Numbered from the stretch's first letter, positions 11,815-23,140 are shown. The stretch: 64,000 nt of DNA from Gigaspora margarita (GCA_009809945.1 WTPW01000713.1:104726-168725); one strand, 5' to 3'. Translations and numbers: made by a program. The notes: generated from the letters alone by a model not told the origin.

Positions 11815-14690
11815 ATGCTTAAGTTTGAACGGGATATTAATTTAGCTGAAAAAGGAGATCCTCGAGCACAATATGACGTTGGGCATTACTATGAAAATGG
11901 AATAGGAGTTGCTAAAGATGAAAAAAAAGCATTTAAATGGTATCTGAAATCTGCCGAAAGTGGCGATTCATACGGACAAAATAACCTTGTATACTGTTAT
12001 GAAAAAGGAATAGGAGCTGTTAAGGACGAAAGAAAAGCACTTGAATGGTATCTGAAATCTGCCGAATGTGGTAATTCAAATGGGCAATATTACCTTGGAG
12101 GCTGCTATAAAAATGGAATAGGAACCGTCAAGGACGAAAGGAAAGCATTTGAATGGTATTTGAAATCTGCCAAAAGTGGTAATTCAGATGGACAATGCTA
12201 CCTTGGATATTGCTATGAAAATGGAATAGGAACTACTAAGGACGAAAAAAAAGCATTCGAATGGTACTTGAAATCCGCCGAAAATAACAATTCACGTGGA
12301 CAAAATAACCTTGGAAACTACTATGAAAATGGAATCGGAACTGATAAAGATGAAAGGAAAGCATTTGAATGGTACTTGAAATCTGCCAAAAATGATAAAT
12401 CATATGGGCAAAATAACCTTGGAGACTGTTATTTCGATGGAATAGGAACTGTTAAGGATGAAAGTAAAGCATTTGAATGGTACTTGAAATCCGCTGAAAA
12501 TGGCAATTCACATGGACAAAGTAACCTTGAATACTGCTATGAAAAAGGAATAGGAACTGTTGAGAATAAAAGTAAAGCACTTGAATGGTATCTAAAATCT
12601 GCCGAAAGTGGTAATTCAAATGGACAATATTACCTTGGAGACTGCTATGAAAATGGAATAGGAACTGTTAAGGATGAAAGGAAAGCATTTGAATGGTACT
12701 TGAAATCCACCGAAAATGGTAATTCATATGGACAAAATAACCTTGGAAATTGCTATAAAAATGGAATAGGAACTGTTAAGGATAAAAGGAAAGCTTTTGA
12801 ATGGTACTTGAAATTAACCGAAAATGGTGGTTCATATGGACAAAATAACCTTGGACACTGCTATGAAAATGGAATAGGAACTGATAAGGATGAAAGGAAG
12901 GCATTTGAATGGTACTTGAAATCTGCCAAAAATGATAATTCATATGGGCAAAATAACCTTGGAAACTGTTATTTTAATGGAATAGGAACTGTTAAGGATG
13001 AAAGTAAAGCATTTGAATGGTACTTGAAATCCGCTGAAAATGGCAATTCACTTGGACAAAGTAACCTTGAATATTGCTATGAAAAAGAAATAGGAATAGT
13101 TGAGAATAAAAGTAAAGCACTTGAATGGTATCTAAAATCTGCTGAAAGTGGTAATTCAAATGGACAATATTGCCTTGGAGACTGCTATGAAAATGGAATA
13201 GGAACTGTTAAGGATGAATGGAAAGCATTTGAATGGTACTTGAAATCCGCCGAAAATGGTAATTCATATGGACAAAATAACCTTGGACACTGCTATAAAA
13301 ATGGAATAGGAACTGTTAAGGATGAAAGAAAGCATTTAAATGGTACTTGAAATCCGCCGAAAATGATAATTCATATGGACAAAATAACCTTGGACACTGC
13401 TATAAAAATGGAATAGGAAATGTTAAGGATGAAAAGAAAGCATTTGAATGGCACTTAAAAATGACAATTCATATGGACAAAATGAGCTTGGATACTGCTA
13501 TAAAAATGGGATCGGAACTGCTAAGGATGAAAAAAAAGCATTTGAATGGTACTTGAAATCCGCTAAAAATGGCAATTCACTTGGACAAAATGAGCTTGGA
13601 TACTGCTATAAAAATGGAATAGGAACTGTTAAGGATGAAAGGAAGGCATTTGAATGGTACTTGAAATCCGCCGAAAATAGTAATTCATGTGGTCAAAATA
13701 ACCTTGGAAACTGCTATAAAAATGGAATAGGAACCGTTAAGGATGAAAGGAAAGCATTTGAATGGTACATGAAATCCGCCGAAAATGGTAATTCATGTGG
13801 TCAAAATAACCTTGGAGACTGCTATAAAAATGGAATAGGAACTATTAAGGATGAAAAAAAGGCATATGAATGGTATTTACAATCTGCTAAAAATAGCAAT
13901 TTTGACGGGAAAGATAATCCTGAATGCTGCATAACTAATTCAGATAAAACAAAAGCATTTGTATGGTATTTAAACTCTGCTGAAAGCGGTAATTCAGATG
14001 GACAATGTAACCTTGGATATTGTTATGAAAATGGAATAGGAATTATTAAAGATAAAAAGAAAGCATTTGAATGGTATTTGAAATCTGCTGAAAGTGGTAA
14101 TCCAGATGGACAATATAAGATCGGATTGTGCTATCAAGATGGCATTGGTACTGTGAAAGATAAGAAAAAAGCGTTCGAGTGGTACATGAAGTCCGCCAAG
14201 GGTGGAAATTCTAATGGACAATACAACATTGGAGTATACTATGATAATGGCATAGGAACTGTTAAAGATGAAAAGAAGGCATTCGAATGGTATCTGAAAT
14301 CTGCTGAAGGTGGAAATCCTAGTGGACAATGTAATCTTGGATTCTACTACCAAAATGGTATAGGCACAGACAAAGATGACGAAAAGGCGTTCCAATTGTT
14401 TGTGGAATCCGCTGAAGGTGGCAATTCTTACGGACAATGTAATCTTGGTTGGTGTTATGAAAATGGAATTGGTGCTATGAAGGATGAAAAGAAGGCATTT
14501 GAATGGTATCTGAAGTCTGCCGAGGGTGGTAATTCTTATGGACAACGTAAAGTTGGATTATGTTATCGTAATGGCTATGGAATATCTCCTGATCAGGGAG
14601 AAGCTACTAAGTGGTTACAAATGGCTAATGCTAATAACTATAATATCAAAAAATCAGTGAAATTGAAAATCTTAATGATCCTATAAAAAA
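11815..14690 (+). pseudogene. Sel1-like repeat region of a second SLR-kinase fusion, several frameshifts
   Basis: The gene starts MLKFERDINLAEKGDPRAQY and carries some 25 SLR units of 36 residues with the consensus KAFEWYLKSAE.GNS.GQ.NLG.CYKNGIGTVKDE. Neighbouring units are nearly identical in DNA, indicating recent internal duplication. Three breaks divide the frame: a missing base in an A-rich run near 13329, a 10-bp deficit near 13457 within the KSAEN stretch, and a short A-run near 14652 just before the linker SEIENLNDPIKKLLLENN. All lie in repeats or homopolymers, so assembly collapse is a real alternative to decay. The final units are more divergent (GYGISPDQGEATKWLQMA), as is usual for terminal capping repeats. 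The kinase half follows directly on the same strand. Confidence 0.85.
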
Positions 14691-15976
14691 ATTATTACTT
14701 GAGAATAATTTAGCAATACCATGGATTAAGTTTAATGAGCTAGAGTTTGATGAAAAAATTGGAGAAGGTGGTTTTGCAGTTGTGTATTTAGCTAATTGGA
14801 AAAGTTTAGATGTGGATGGTAGCATTCAAAATAAAACAGTTGCGCTTAAATTAATTCATGGATCAAAAAACAGGTGTGAGGAACTTTTAAAAGAGGTAAA
14901 GATTTGATTAATTTATGCTTATTACTTTTTTCATATTATTATACTGTTATCAATTAATATTTTAAAAGTTAATCGCGTATTCAAGAATTGGATCTAGAAA
15001 TCCAACATTTTTGCAATGTCACGGAGTATCAAAAAATGAAGGAACTGGTGATTATATTTTAGTTATGCAATATGCGCGCATAGGATCTTTACGTCAAAAC
15101 CTTCATAATATTATAGAGTTTCCGTGGGAGAAAAAATTAGATTTATTGCATTACATCGCTCAAAATCTTCAAATTATCCATTCCCATGACATTATTCATC
15201 GTGATTTACATAGTGGTAATATATTCCAAGATAAATTATATAACGCTTATATTGGGGATTTAGGGTTTGCAACAGCAGTCAACAAAACACTAGACACAAA
15301 ATCTAGAATTTATGAGGTTTTGCAATATATAGCTCCAGAAGTTTTGCGAGGAAAGTCATTTACCAAAGCATCAGATATTTATTCTTTTGGAATAATAATG
15401 TGGGAAATTTCTTCAGGAAGAGCCGTTTATTCGGACTTTTCTAAACATAATGAATATGCAGACGATCAAAGGTTAGCTATGGAAATTTGTAAAGGATTAA
15501 GACCAACTATCCTTGAAGGTATAGCACCATGTTATGCAGCTCTTTTGAAGGAATGCTGAGATGAAAATCCAGAACAACGTCCTTCAGCTTCAAAAATTCT
15601 TAAAACAATTACAGAATGGAAAGATAGAAAATTATCTGAATTTGTTGACGGTAATAATAAAATGATAAAAAATGTTAAGATATATGATAATTCGATTTGC
15701 AGCAGTAAATTTATTAATTGCATTAACAAATTAAATATTGTCGATAAGCATAGTTCAATCCGTAGTAGTAAATTTATTAGAAAAATTAACCAACTAAATA
15801 TTACCGAGAAGCATAGTTCAATTTGCAATAGTAAATTTATTAGGAATATTAACCAATTAGATATTATTGATAAGTATAGTTCAGATAATAATATAAAAAT
15901 AAATATGAGCAATGATAGAAAACGAAAAATTAAGATTTCAGATGAGAATAGCAGCAAAAGAATTCATTTGACATAA
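14691..15976 (+). pseudogene. TKL-like kinase domain of the SLR-kinase fusion, premature TGA
   Basis: Exon 1 encodes LAIPWIKFNELEFDEKIGEG followed by GFAVVYLANW (glycine loop) and KTVALKLI (ATP lysine). A 73-bp intron, 14896-14968 (GTAAAG...AAAAG), is phase 0. Exon 2 continues LIAYSRIGS, CHGVSKNEGTGDYILVMQYA, HRDLHSGN (catalytic loop), GDLGFA (DFG equivalent), YIAPEVL and DIYSFGIIMWEISSG. At 15557-15559 a TGA stands where relatives have the conserved Trp of KECWDENPEQRPSA; the frame is otherwise open through DENPEQRPSAS to a TAA at 15974. Truncation there would remove the last C-lobe helices. The long C-terminal tail contains three 21-residue repeats and ends in a basic KRKIKISDENSSKRIHLT stretch. 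Nonsense mutation seems likelier than recoding. Confidence 0.85.
15692..15880 (+). repeat. Three 63-bp coding repeats in the kinase C-terminal tail
   Basis: Three consecutive 21-residue units share the pattern SI..SKFI..IN.L.I..K.S (for example SIRSSKFIRKINQLNITEKH). Period and frame are exact, with about 70 percent identity between units. The function is unknown; the length and Ile/Lys/Asn composition suggest a flexible or helical tail. Confidence 0.8.
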
Positions 15977-16360
15977 ACAAAACTAGTGTGATAGGTGGCG
16001 CATTCGCGCCACCTATCTTATTCAGCATTTTTAACTATTAACTATTAAAAAAATTTCTGTAATTAAGACTAAAATTCTTGATTCTCTTGCTTTAATTTTC
16101 ATGCATTGATTACTATGATCGTTAATTATGCAAATGATATCGTAATAATTACAATTTCATTAAATCAGATTAATCAATTTCTGAATTTATTCAAAATTGC
16201 AACATATCATAAAGATAATTACAAAATATGTTTAATATAGAAGATTCCCATGCACAGTTACATTTTCTAGATATGACCAATCAAAAATGTTAAAGCACAC
16301 GAACACAAAATTAAATAATAAATAATATATAATATAATATAATATAGATAATTAGATAAA

Positions 16361-16995
16361 TATTTACCTGTTATGTTTGCTGTTTTTAATTCTATTGATT
16401 AATAAATGTTCTTTATACTCACTTGCTATTGTATGAGGTGGATGATTAATGTGAATGAAATGAATTTAAATGTAATGATAAATAAGTATTTATCTGTTTG
16501 CTGTTTTTAATTCCATTGATTAATAAATGTTCTTTATACCCACATGATGAGTGAGGAGGTGATTAATGCGAATGAAATGAATTTAAACATAATGGTAAAT
16601 AAGTATTTATCTGTTATGTTTGCTGTTTTTAATTCCATTGATTAATAAATATTCTTTATACTCACGCACTGAATAAAATGATTAATGCGAATGAAATGAA
16701 TTTAAACATAATGGTAAATAAGTATTTATCTGTTATGTTTGCTGTTTTTAATTCCATTGATTAATAAATGTTCTTTATACTCCCATGCTGAGTGAGGAGG
16801 TGATTAATGTGAATGAAATGAATTTAAACATAATGTAAATAAGTACATATTTATCAGTTATGTTTGCTGTTTTTAATTCCATTGGTTAATAAATGTTTTT
16901 ATACTCACTTACTGAATAAAAAATGATTAATGCGAATAAAATGAATTTAAACATAATGGTAAATAAGTATTTATCTGTTATCTGTTCTTTATACT
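16361..16995. repeat. Tandem array of about 120-bp units downstream of the kinase gene
   Basis: Five to six copies of a unit containing TATCTGTTATGTTTGCTGTT, TTAATTCCATTGATTAATAA, ATGTTCTTTATACTCAC and GATTAATGCGAATGAAATGA. Units differ by small indels (110-130 bp). A degenerate relative of the same unit lies at about 59940-60350. Confidence 0.85.
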
Positions 16996-17084
16996 TACAA
17001 GCTAAATAACACAAAAAATAAATAAATAAATATGTATGTATTTATGAGCTTAAATTACTAAAATAGATCAATAAATGCACTTAT

Positions 17085-17180
17085 GCTTTTTTTTTCCTTT
17101 TCAATTCCTATTCCATGTTCGTAACAATAACCAAGCAAATAATTTCCGTTTGGATCATTCGTATCCACCAATTGGAGACT
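17085..17180 (-). pseudogene. Isolated Sel1-repeat fragment
   Basis: The minus strand reads NGNYLLGYCYEHGIGIEKEK, one SLR unit in opposite orientation to the SLR-kinase gene upstream. No further units are open next to it. It is a relic. Confidence 0.55.
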
Positions 17181-17784
17181 GCTATCAAAATTCAGTTGAT
17201 TGATGGCATTAATTTGTAGCATTTCTGAGTTTTCCATTTGGTTTAGAAAATGGTTGGATATTACTACAATTTACTGTTTTTTTTTTACTTTTTTTTGGTT
17301 ATACTCAATATATCCTAAATTATACTAGCCGTTGTAGTCATGCTCAAAATTCAGTCTACATGTATTGCAAATATTTTATTGGAATAAATTGCATGCATAC
17401 TATATACATTAATAGATCAATTACAAATTATGACGAATATATTACAATATTAACATGCAAATGATCATATGTCGTTAATTTTCTCACAGTCTAATTACAG
17501 TTTTTGGATATAGCAAATCAAAAATGGCAAAGTGCAATTGAATTTTTTTTATTCTCATTATTATTAAACAGCGTTTATTATACAGAAATTAGTAGATTAA
17601 CACACTACTATGATTTTATTTGTTTGTAGATTGACATCAAACTACGAACTATAGGAATCGCTGAAAAAAAATTGGTAATTATTGGATAATTCGGACAACA
17701 AATATTCCGACCAAAAATTTACAAAAAAAAATGATAAATCAAGAAATCAATCATCTAAATTTTTAGTGGGATGTAATGTTTTCT

Positions 17785-19255
17785 GAAAAGCCTGTCACAA
17801 AGTAACAGGGCAATCATTATTGCGAGAGCAGATGACTTTATAACTGGTCATGTGCAGGTTTTTTTATGTATCCTTTTATGGTTATTCTTTGATTATTGTT
17901 GTAATATTTGTAACTTGTACGTACAGGTAATTTTGGATTTGCATATGATTTTGAAATTTATATTGTTATGATTATTGTTAGATTGGTAATAGGGGTAAGG
18001 GACAATGGCTATAGCCAAGTACGAACCATTGATACAGGAGGAGTATTTAAGGTCAATGATTTCAGTGAAGGAGGTTATCTTTCTCTTCGCTATTGCTCAC
18101 CTTGTGAAGGCTGGCTCTATCACCCTCCCTTACTCACGTGAAGTCAAGCAAGCAGTATTGTTATATCAGGCTCTATAGCTACATTTCAGTACAAGGACCT
18201 GTTGTCTGTTTTTGGTTCCACAGCTACAGTAGAGTGCAAGGACAGTTGTGTATCTGGCTTCACGACTGCAAGTAGCAGTGCAAGGACTAGTTGTATTTGG
18301 CTCCGTGGCTGCAAGTAGCAGCACAAGGACCAATTTTTGTTTTGGCTCTGCATCTACAAGTAGCAGTGCAAGGATGATAAGAATGAATCTCGCTTATATG
18401 GGCAGGAACACAGTTACCGGTTCTCTTTACAACTATGGGAAGATTTGATAGTTTCCCTCTATATAAAGGCATTTTTGATCCGTGAATAGTTTCGGATTAA
18501 CCCTTTTCTTGTAAAACATACTGAAAAGCCTGTTAACGAAGTGACAGGATGATCATTATTGTAAAATCAGATAACTCTATGACCAGTCATATTACAGGTT
18601 TTTTATATATCCTTTTATGGTTATTCTTTGACTATTGCTGTTATATATTAAAACTCATATTTACAGAAAATCGGTAATAGGGGTAAGGGGCTCTATCACC
18701 CTCCCTTACCCACCGATTTCAAGCAAGCAGTGTTGTTTTTTTTTGTAATATCAGTCTCCACGGCTGCATTGGCAGTGCAAGGACCTGTTGTGTATCTGGC
18801 TAAACGGCTGCAAGTGGCAATGCAAGAACCAGAGATAGTTGGCTCTGCGGCTGCAAGTGGCAGTGCAAGGACCTATTGTGTACTTGGCTCCACAGCTGCA
18901 AGTAGCAGTGCAAGGACCAGTTGTTGTATTTGGCTTCACTGCTACAATGGCATTGCAATGACCAGAGGTAGTTGGCTCCACTGCTGCGAGTGGCAGTACA
19001 AGGACCTGTTTTGAACCTGGCTCCATGGCTGCAAGTGGCAGTGCAAGGACCAGAAGTAGTTTGATCTGCAGCTGCAAGTGGCAGTGCAAGGACTATAAGA
19101 ATGAACCTTACTCATCCCGGCAAGAATACATTACCGATTCTCTTTTCAGCTATGGGAAGATTTGACGGTTTTCCTCTATATGAAGGCATATTGGTCCGTG
19201 AATGGTTTTGGATCATCTCTGTACCTGTAGGACAAGCAGAACATTATAGGTGTTC
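17785..19255. repeat. Two tandem copies of a 735-bp block containing a GC-rich minisatellite
   Basis: Both copies (about 17785-18500 and 18520-19250) begin with CTGAAAAGCCTGT..., pass through GGTAATAGGGGTAAGG, then a minisatellite of about 45-bp units built on GCTGCAAGTGGCAGTGCAAG, and end with AGAATGAA...ACCGGTTCTCTTTACA and CTATGGGAAGATTTGA. The second copy has more minisatellite units. Reading frames on both strands inside it (Ala/Ser-rich on plus, Cys/Thr-rich on minus) are open only because the unit length is a multiple of three; none has a convincing gene context. Confidence 0.8.
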
Positions 19256-20250
19256 TTTTCGTTTACTGTTGTGAGGAATGCAAGTCGCTATGGTGGAAAA
19301 TGTTATTATGTATATTAGAGCCAATAAGGGTAGTGAGCCCTTATCCCATACGTTTTTTCAGATTTGTAAATAAAATTGGTCAGTTTGTTTGAATAAAATC
19401 AGCTGATCGAGCAATAATAATTAGCGCTTGTATTATTTGCTAAATTTTTTTATTAATATTATTTTTTTATTTTTGTGATTACGGCATTACTTACAGAATT
19501 ATGTCAGTATTACATTACGACAATTTTCATGTCGATCAAAATGTGCGCTATATTGTAATTTTCCCACACACTGATCACGTTTCTGAAATCAAAAATGTTC
19601 AAACGGACTTTGCATTAATGATATAATGTGCACGTGTCCTGAGTTATCCAATCAAATCAAGAATAAAAGTCCAATCAGAGTGCAGTTATCTGTCGATCAG
19701 AGTGCAAATTATTTTAGATTGTTTTTAATCAAGTTTTAAATTATCCAAATATTTGAATTCTCCTCAATCGCAATTCGTATCTATTTACTATAAATACCAA
19801 TACAGTATGATGCTCCTTTTTGACATGTGTGCGTTTCATACATATTTAGTTAGTGCAATTCTGAAAGACAATAATAAAGAAAGACAATTTTTTTATTGTG
19901 ATTGTCATGTACTTTAATCGAGGCAAAAACCTGTTAAAGCGATGTTTGGTTAAACAATTCTCATGCAAAGTATTTAAAAAAAGACATATCACTTCACATG
20001 TCGCCTAACTATGCATTCCATTCCTGCTAAAACGTACAACCCTAAAATTCCCACAGCATGGATAGATAAAATGTCAAAATGCACAAACCCAGTCTCGGTT
20101 ACAACCAATCAAAAACTTTGAAACAAAATTCCCACAGTTTTCGATTGCGGCCAATCAAAATTGTTAAAATGTACAAACTCAGAATTAGATGGTAAAGATG
20201 AGGTAAATTTTTTGGTAAAACAGAAAAGTTTTAAAGGATGTAGAAAAATT
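19256..20250. other. Intergenic, no gene recognised
   Basis: AT-rich sequence without a supported gene. The part after about 20250 resembles the right half of the hAT MITEs at 29.4 and 54.1 kb and is covered by the 9.5-kb element. Confidence 0.45.
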
Positions 20251-20376
20251 AATAGAACAAATCGCATCTTCAATTTAAATATTTTGCACAATTTTAAAAT
20301 AATTTCACATTCAGCGCATAATTTACCCAATCGCATCCCTATCGCATTGCATAATCCTGGACACCCTAATCTATTT

Positions 20377-21433
20377 ACCCAGAAATCACGTGAATATCAA
20401 CCAATTATATTGTGAAATTTGACCATCCTGGATCAGCCCGATGAAGCAAAACAAAGCAAAAAAAGAGAAAAATACAAAAAAAATATAAAATGGCAGTATA
20501 AACATAACTTCGAGCACCAATTAAAAAGTGTCGGGAAGGCAATATTACATCCATAATCTAACCCTTAACCTAACCTTAATCCAGGCATCCTAATTTCTTA
20601 AAAACTATTAAATTTCATACTGATGGGTGCTGGGTATTTAGATGCTTTCGAACAATAGTACGTTGAACGTTCTGTGTTATTTCTCAATTTATTCAATTAT
20701 TAATTGACTCATGTAATTAGTAATTAGGAAATTTAAATAACGTACATCATTTTGCAATCAGTATAAATTAACAGTAGAGGATACGTAGATCATTTTTCAT
20801 AAGATCTTGATGGCAAAAATTTTTTCTTTTTAAAATTAAAGAAAATTTTATTAAGTAAGTTATTTTAAAATTTATTTTAGAAGTTGTAGAATAGGTATTT
20901 GTGATTCTAATAGTAGTAAAATCATTAATATTGGTTAGATATTCGCTAAGAAATATGTAGTTAGAGATTTGGTATTGATTTTTTGTTTACAAAAATCATA
21001 TGATAATCATATGATCTAGCCAATCAAAATTAACGATTTTGTATAACCCCAGTAAATTTGAGGCTACCGCAGCAAACTTTATGATATATACAAGTATACT
21101 TTTTTCAAATAATTTGTTTATTAAAATTTATATATTTAGAAAAAGCATATTTTAATCTATAAAAATATAAAATTTTGAAAAAAATTAATTGTGTTCTCAA
21201 AAATTTTTATCAGTGGCATATTTTTATTCTCTATATAAGGTCTTGATTTGCCATGCATATCATATAAAAATTGATCTATGTATCCTCTACCCTTAATAAG
21301 ACTATTTATTCTTTTATAATACTTAATTGACCTATTTTTTAAAAAATTACTTAACAAATTTAATGTATTTTATTTATGAAAAAAGAAATTATATTGAAAA
21401 TATATATACTATTTAAATTATATTAATAGTTGC
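20377..21433. other. Intergenic, no gene recognised
   Basis: AT-rich. Near 20557 there is a CCTAA-like stretch (TAACCCTTAACCTAACCTTA), the reverse of the TTAGG-type motifs in other small elements. Short frames such as 21157-21357 show no recognisable family. Confidence 0.45.
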
Positions 21434-21654
21434 TTATTGCAATATTTCTAATATTTGATAGTTTGATTCTATTTGAAAATTAATATTATTCATTCGAAGA
21501 TCAAGAAAAATCAGCCTAGTATTATTGTAAAGCGCCTGTTGAACCGCCTTTCCTCCATCTAATCTAGTGAATGGTGCCGTAAATAGCTAATTACGACAAT
21601 TATGGTTACGACATATATTTTACACTGACTTTTTTAAAGCCGTAATTGTAGTAA

Positions 21655-21797
21655 TTATTACTACATGTCATAATTATTACGACATGTCGTAATAATTACG
21701 ACATGTCGTAATTATTATTACTACATGTCGTAATAATATGAATGTCGTAATTATTACTATATGTCATAATTATTACGACATGTCATAATTATTATAC
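21655..21797. repeat. Palindromic TACGACATGTCGTAATAAT array (left arm)
   Basis: Repeated copies of an approximately 18-bp self-complementary unit, ATTACGACATGTCGTAAT. A matching array lies at 22288-22440 on the other side of the nested insertions, so the two were probably one array or the arms of the hAT-like element. Confidence 0.8.
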
Positions 21798-21798
21798 A

Positions 21799-22128
21799 TA
21801 GGAACCGCTTAAAAATTCCGCAGACACGTGATTTTGAACCAATCATGGCACAGGATCAAGTGTAATGCCAGCTTTTTGAAAAATCATTTATAACGCAAAA
21901 TTTGGCTTACAACCACCTGCGTCTTAGCAAAAAATTTCTTGCAAAAAATTTTGTTATATATAAGGCTCTTGTTAACATCGTCCGAGCGCTCACCTTTACC
22001 CTAATATCAAAGTTATATCGAAAGTTAACTTTTTAATTGAAAAATGCAATTACACGTCGCGAGTTTTTTTGGCCAATAGAATTTTAGNGCATATCATCAC
22101 GTGTCTGCNGAATTTTATGCGGTTCCTA
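21799..22128. mobile_element. Nested TIR element, 330 bp
   Basis: The termini read TAGGAACCGC with GCAGACACGTGAT further in, and are inverted at the right end (ATCACGTGTCTGC...GCGGTTCCTA). It contains, in reverse orientation, the block related to GTTACACCTGATCCTG found in other elements. It sits within the 940-bp hAT-like element. No target duplication is clear. Confidence 0.75.
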
Positions 22129-22132
22129 GAAG

Positions 22133-22230
22133 CTACGGACAGTTCTTAGGGACAGTGCAGTGGCCAGAATTAGTATTAGGATTAGGGTAATAGTAGGTGG
22201 ATTTAGTTAATGTTAAAGAACTGTCTGTAG
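22133..22230. mobile_element. Short MITE, CTACGGACAG family, copy 1
   Basis: A 98-bp element bounded by CTACGGACAGTTCTTA and AAGAACTGTCTGTAG. The core includes AGGATTAGGGTAATAGTAGG. A second, longer copy lies at 25019-25135. Confidence 0.8.
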
Positions 22231-22287
22231 ATCCTCCGCTATATACATCACGTGACCTTTGCGAATGGTGATTGGCTAGTTATAGTC

Positions 22288-22440
22288 TAATAATTATTAC
22301 ATGTTGTATTATTACGGCACATAGTAATAATTACGACATGTCGTAATTATTACGACATGTAGTAATTATTACGACATGTAATAATTNTTACGACATGTAG
22401 TAATAATTACGACATGTCGTAATTATTATTACAATTACGA
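22288..22440. repeat. Palindromic TACGACATGTCGTAATAAT array (right arm)
   Basis: Same unit as the left array. Self-complementary units of this length could form hairpins. The array directly adjoins the right terminus of the hAT-like element. Confidence 0.8.
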
Positions 22441-23140
22441 CTTTTGTAATAAATAATTATTACATTACGACAAATTGCATTTTGAATTACGGCACCAATC
22501 ATTAATCTAATCCAATGTTATTGTAGCTAATATCCAAGGAAGTCAATATAGAATTCTTGAAAATTGCGTTGGCTATTTCTGTTCCTTCTTCAGATCCCAG
22601 ATTATTACTGCCAAGACTTAAAGAAGTCAGTGTGGTATTATTGCAAAGTGAATTTGCTAATGATTTTCCTCCTTCCCATTTAATATAATACATGCTTAGA
22701 TCGAGAGAAGTCAATTTAGTGATCATTTTAAGTGCATTGGCTATGCTATTCCTGCATTTGAATCAAGATCATTCCTGAAAAGATCCAAAGAAGTCAGAGT
22801 GGTGTTATCACCAAGTGCTCCTGCTAATGCTTTTCCTCCATCTGATCTGAGATTATTATCACCAAGATTTAGAGAAATTAGCAAAATGTTATGGCAAAGT
22901 GCATTGCAAATGCTATTCCTCCTTGCGATTCAAGATTATTATCATTAATATTCAAAGATTTCAATGTAGCATTATTGCAAAGCGCGTTGGCTAGTGCTTC
23001 TCCACCTTCTGATCCAATATTGTTATAGCCAAGATCAAGGGAAGTCAACGTGATGTTTTTGTAAAGTGCATTGGCCAATGCTACTCCTACATCCAATTCA
23101 TAATGTGTTTTGAAATTTAAATAATTTCAATGTATTGTTC

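Larger units (their letters stand above)
10847..20368. mobile_element. Candidate 9.5-kb hAT-like element carrying an SLR-kinase gene
   Basis: The left end starts TAGGGTGTCCAGGATTATGC at 10847; the right end is the exact inverse, GCATAATCCTGGACACCCTA, closing at 20368. Immediately outside lie identical 8-bp sequences ATCTATTT (10839-10846 and 20369-20376), the target-duplication size of hAT transposons. The same 20-bp terminus bounds two small MITEs (29416-29858 and 54082-54516), and about 120 bp next to the right end also resemble those MITEs. Inside are a complete SLR-kinase locus, a nested hAT MITE, a 120-bp tandem array and a duplicated minisatellite block, but no recognisable hAT transposase. 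It could be one mobilised unit with captured host DNA, or a small element later expanded by insertions. Boundaries are observed; mobility of the whole is inferred. Confidence 0.6.
21565..22504. mobile_element. hAT-like element, 940 bp, inside the LRR gene
   Basis: The ends are TAGTGAATGGTGCCGTAA and the inverse of TAATGATTGGTGCCGTAA. An 8-bp duplication ATCTAATC flanks it (21557-21564 and 22505-22512). Removing one copy of the duplication gives an uninterrupted LRR reading frame, so the boundaries are secure. The interior carries two arrays of a palindromic TACGACATGTCGTAAT unit and two smaller inserted elements. No transposase is encoded. Confidence 0.88.

Noticed and set aside
15557-15559. 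Alternative genetic code reading TGA as Trp
   Set aside because: Other genes here use TGA, TAA and TAG as ends, and glomeromycete nuclei use the standard code; a point change is simpler.
18248-19089. Ala/Ser-rich and Cys/Thr-rich frames on both strands
   Set aside because: Explained by minisatellite periodicity; no start context or domain.
21655-22440. CRISPR-like appearance of the repeated TACGACATGTCGTAAT units
   Set aside because: Units are contiguous or nearly so, with no unique spacers of constant length, and the organism is eukaryotic.
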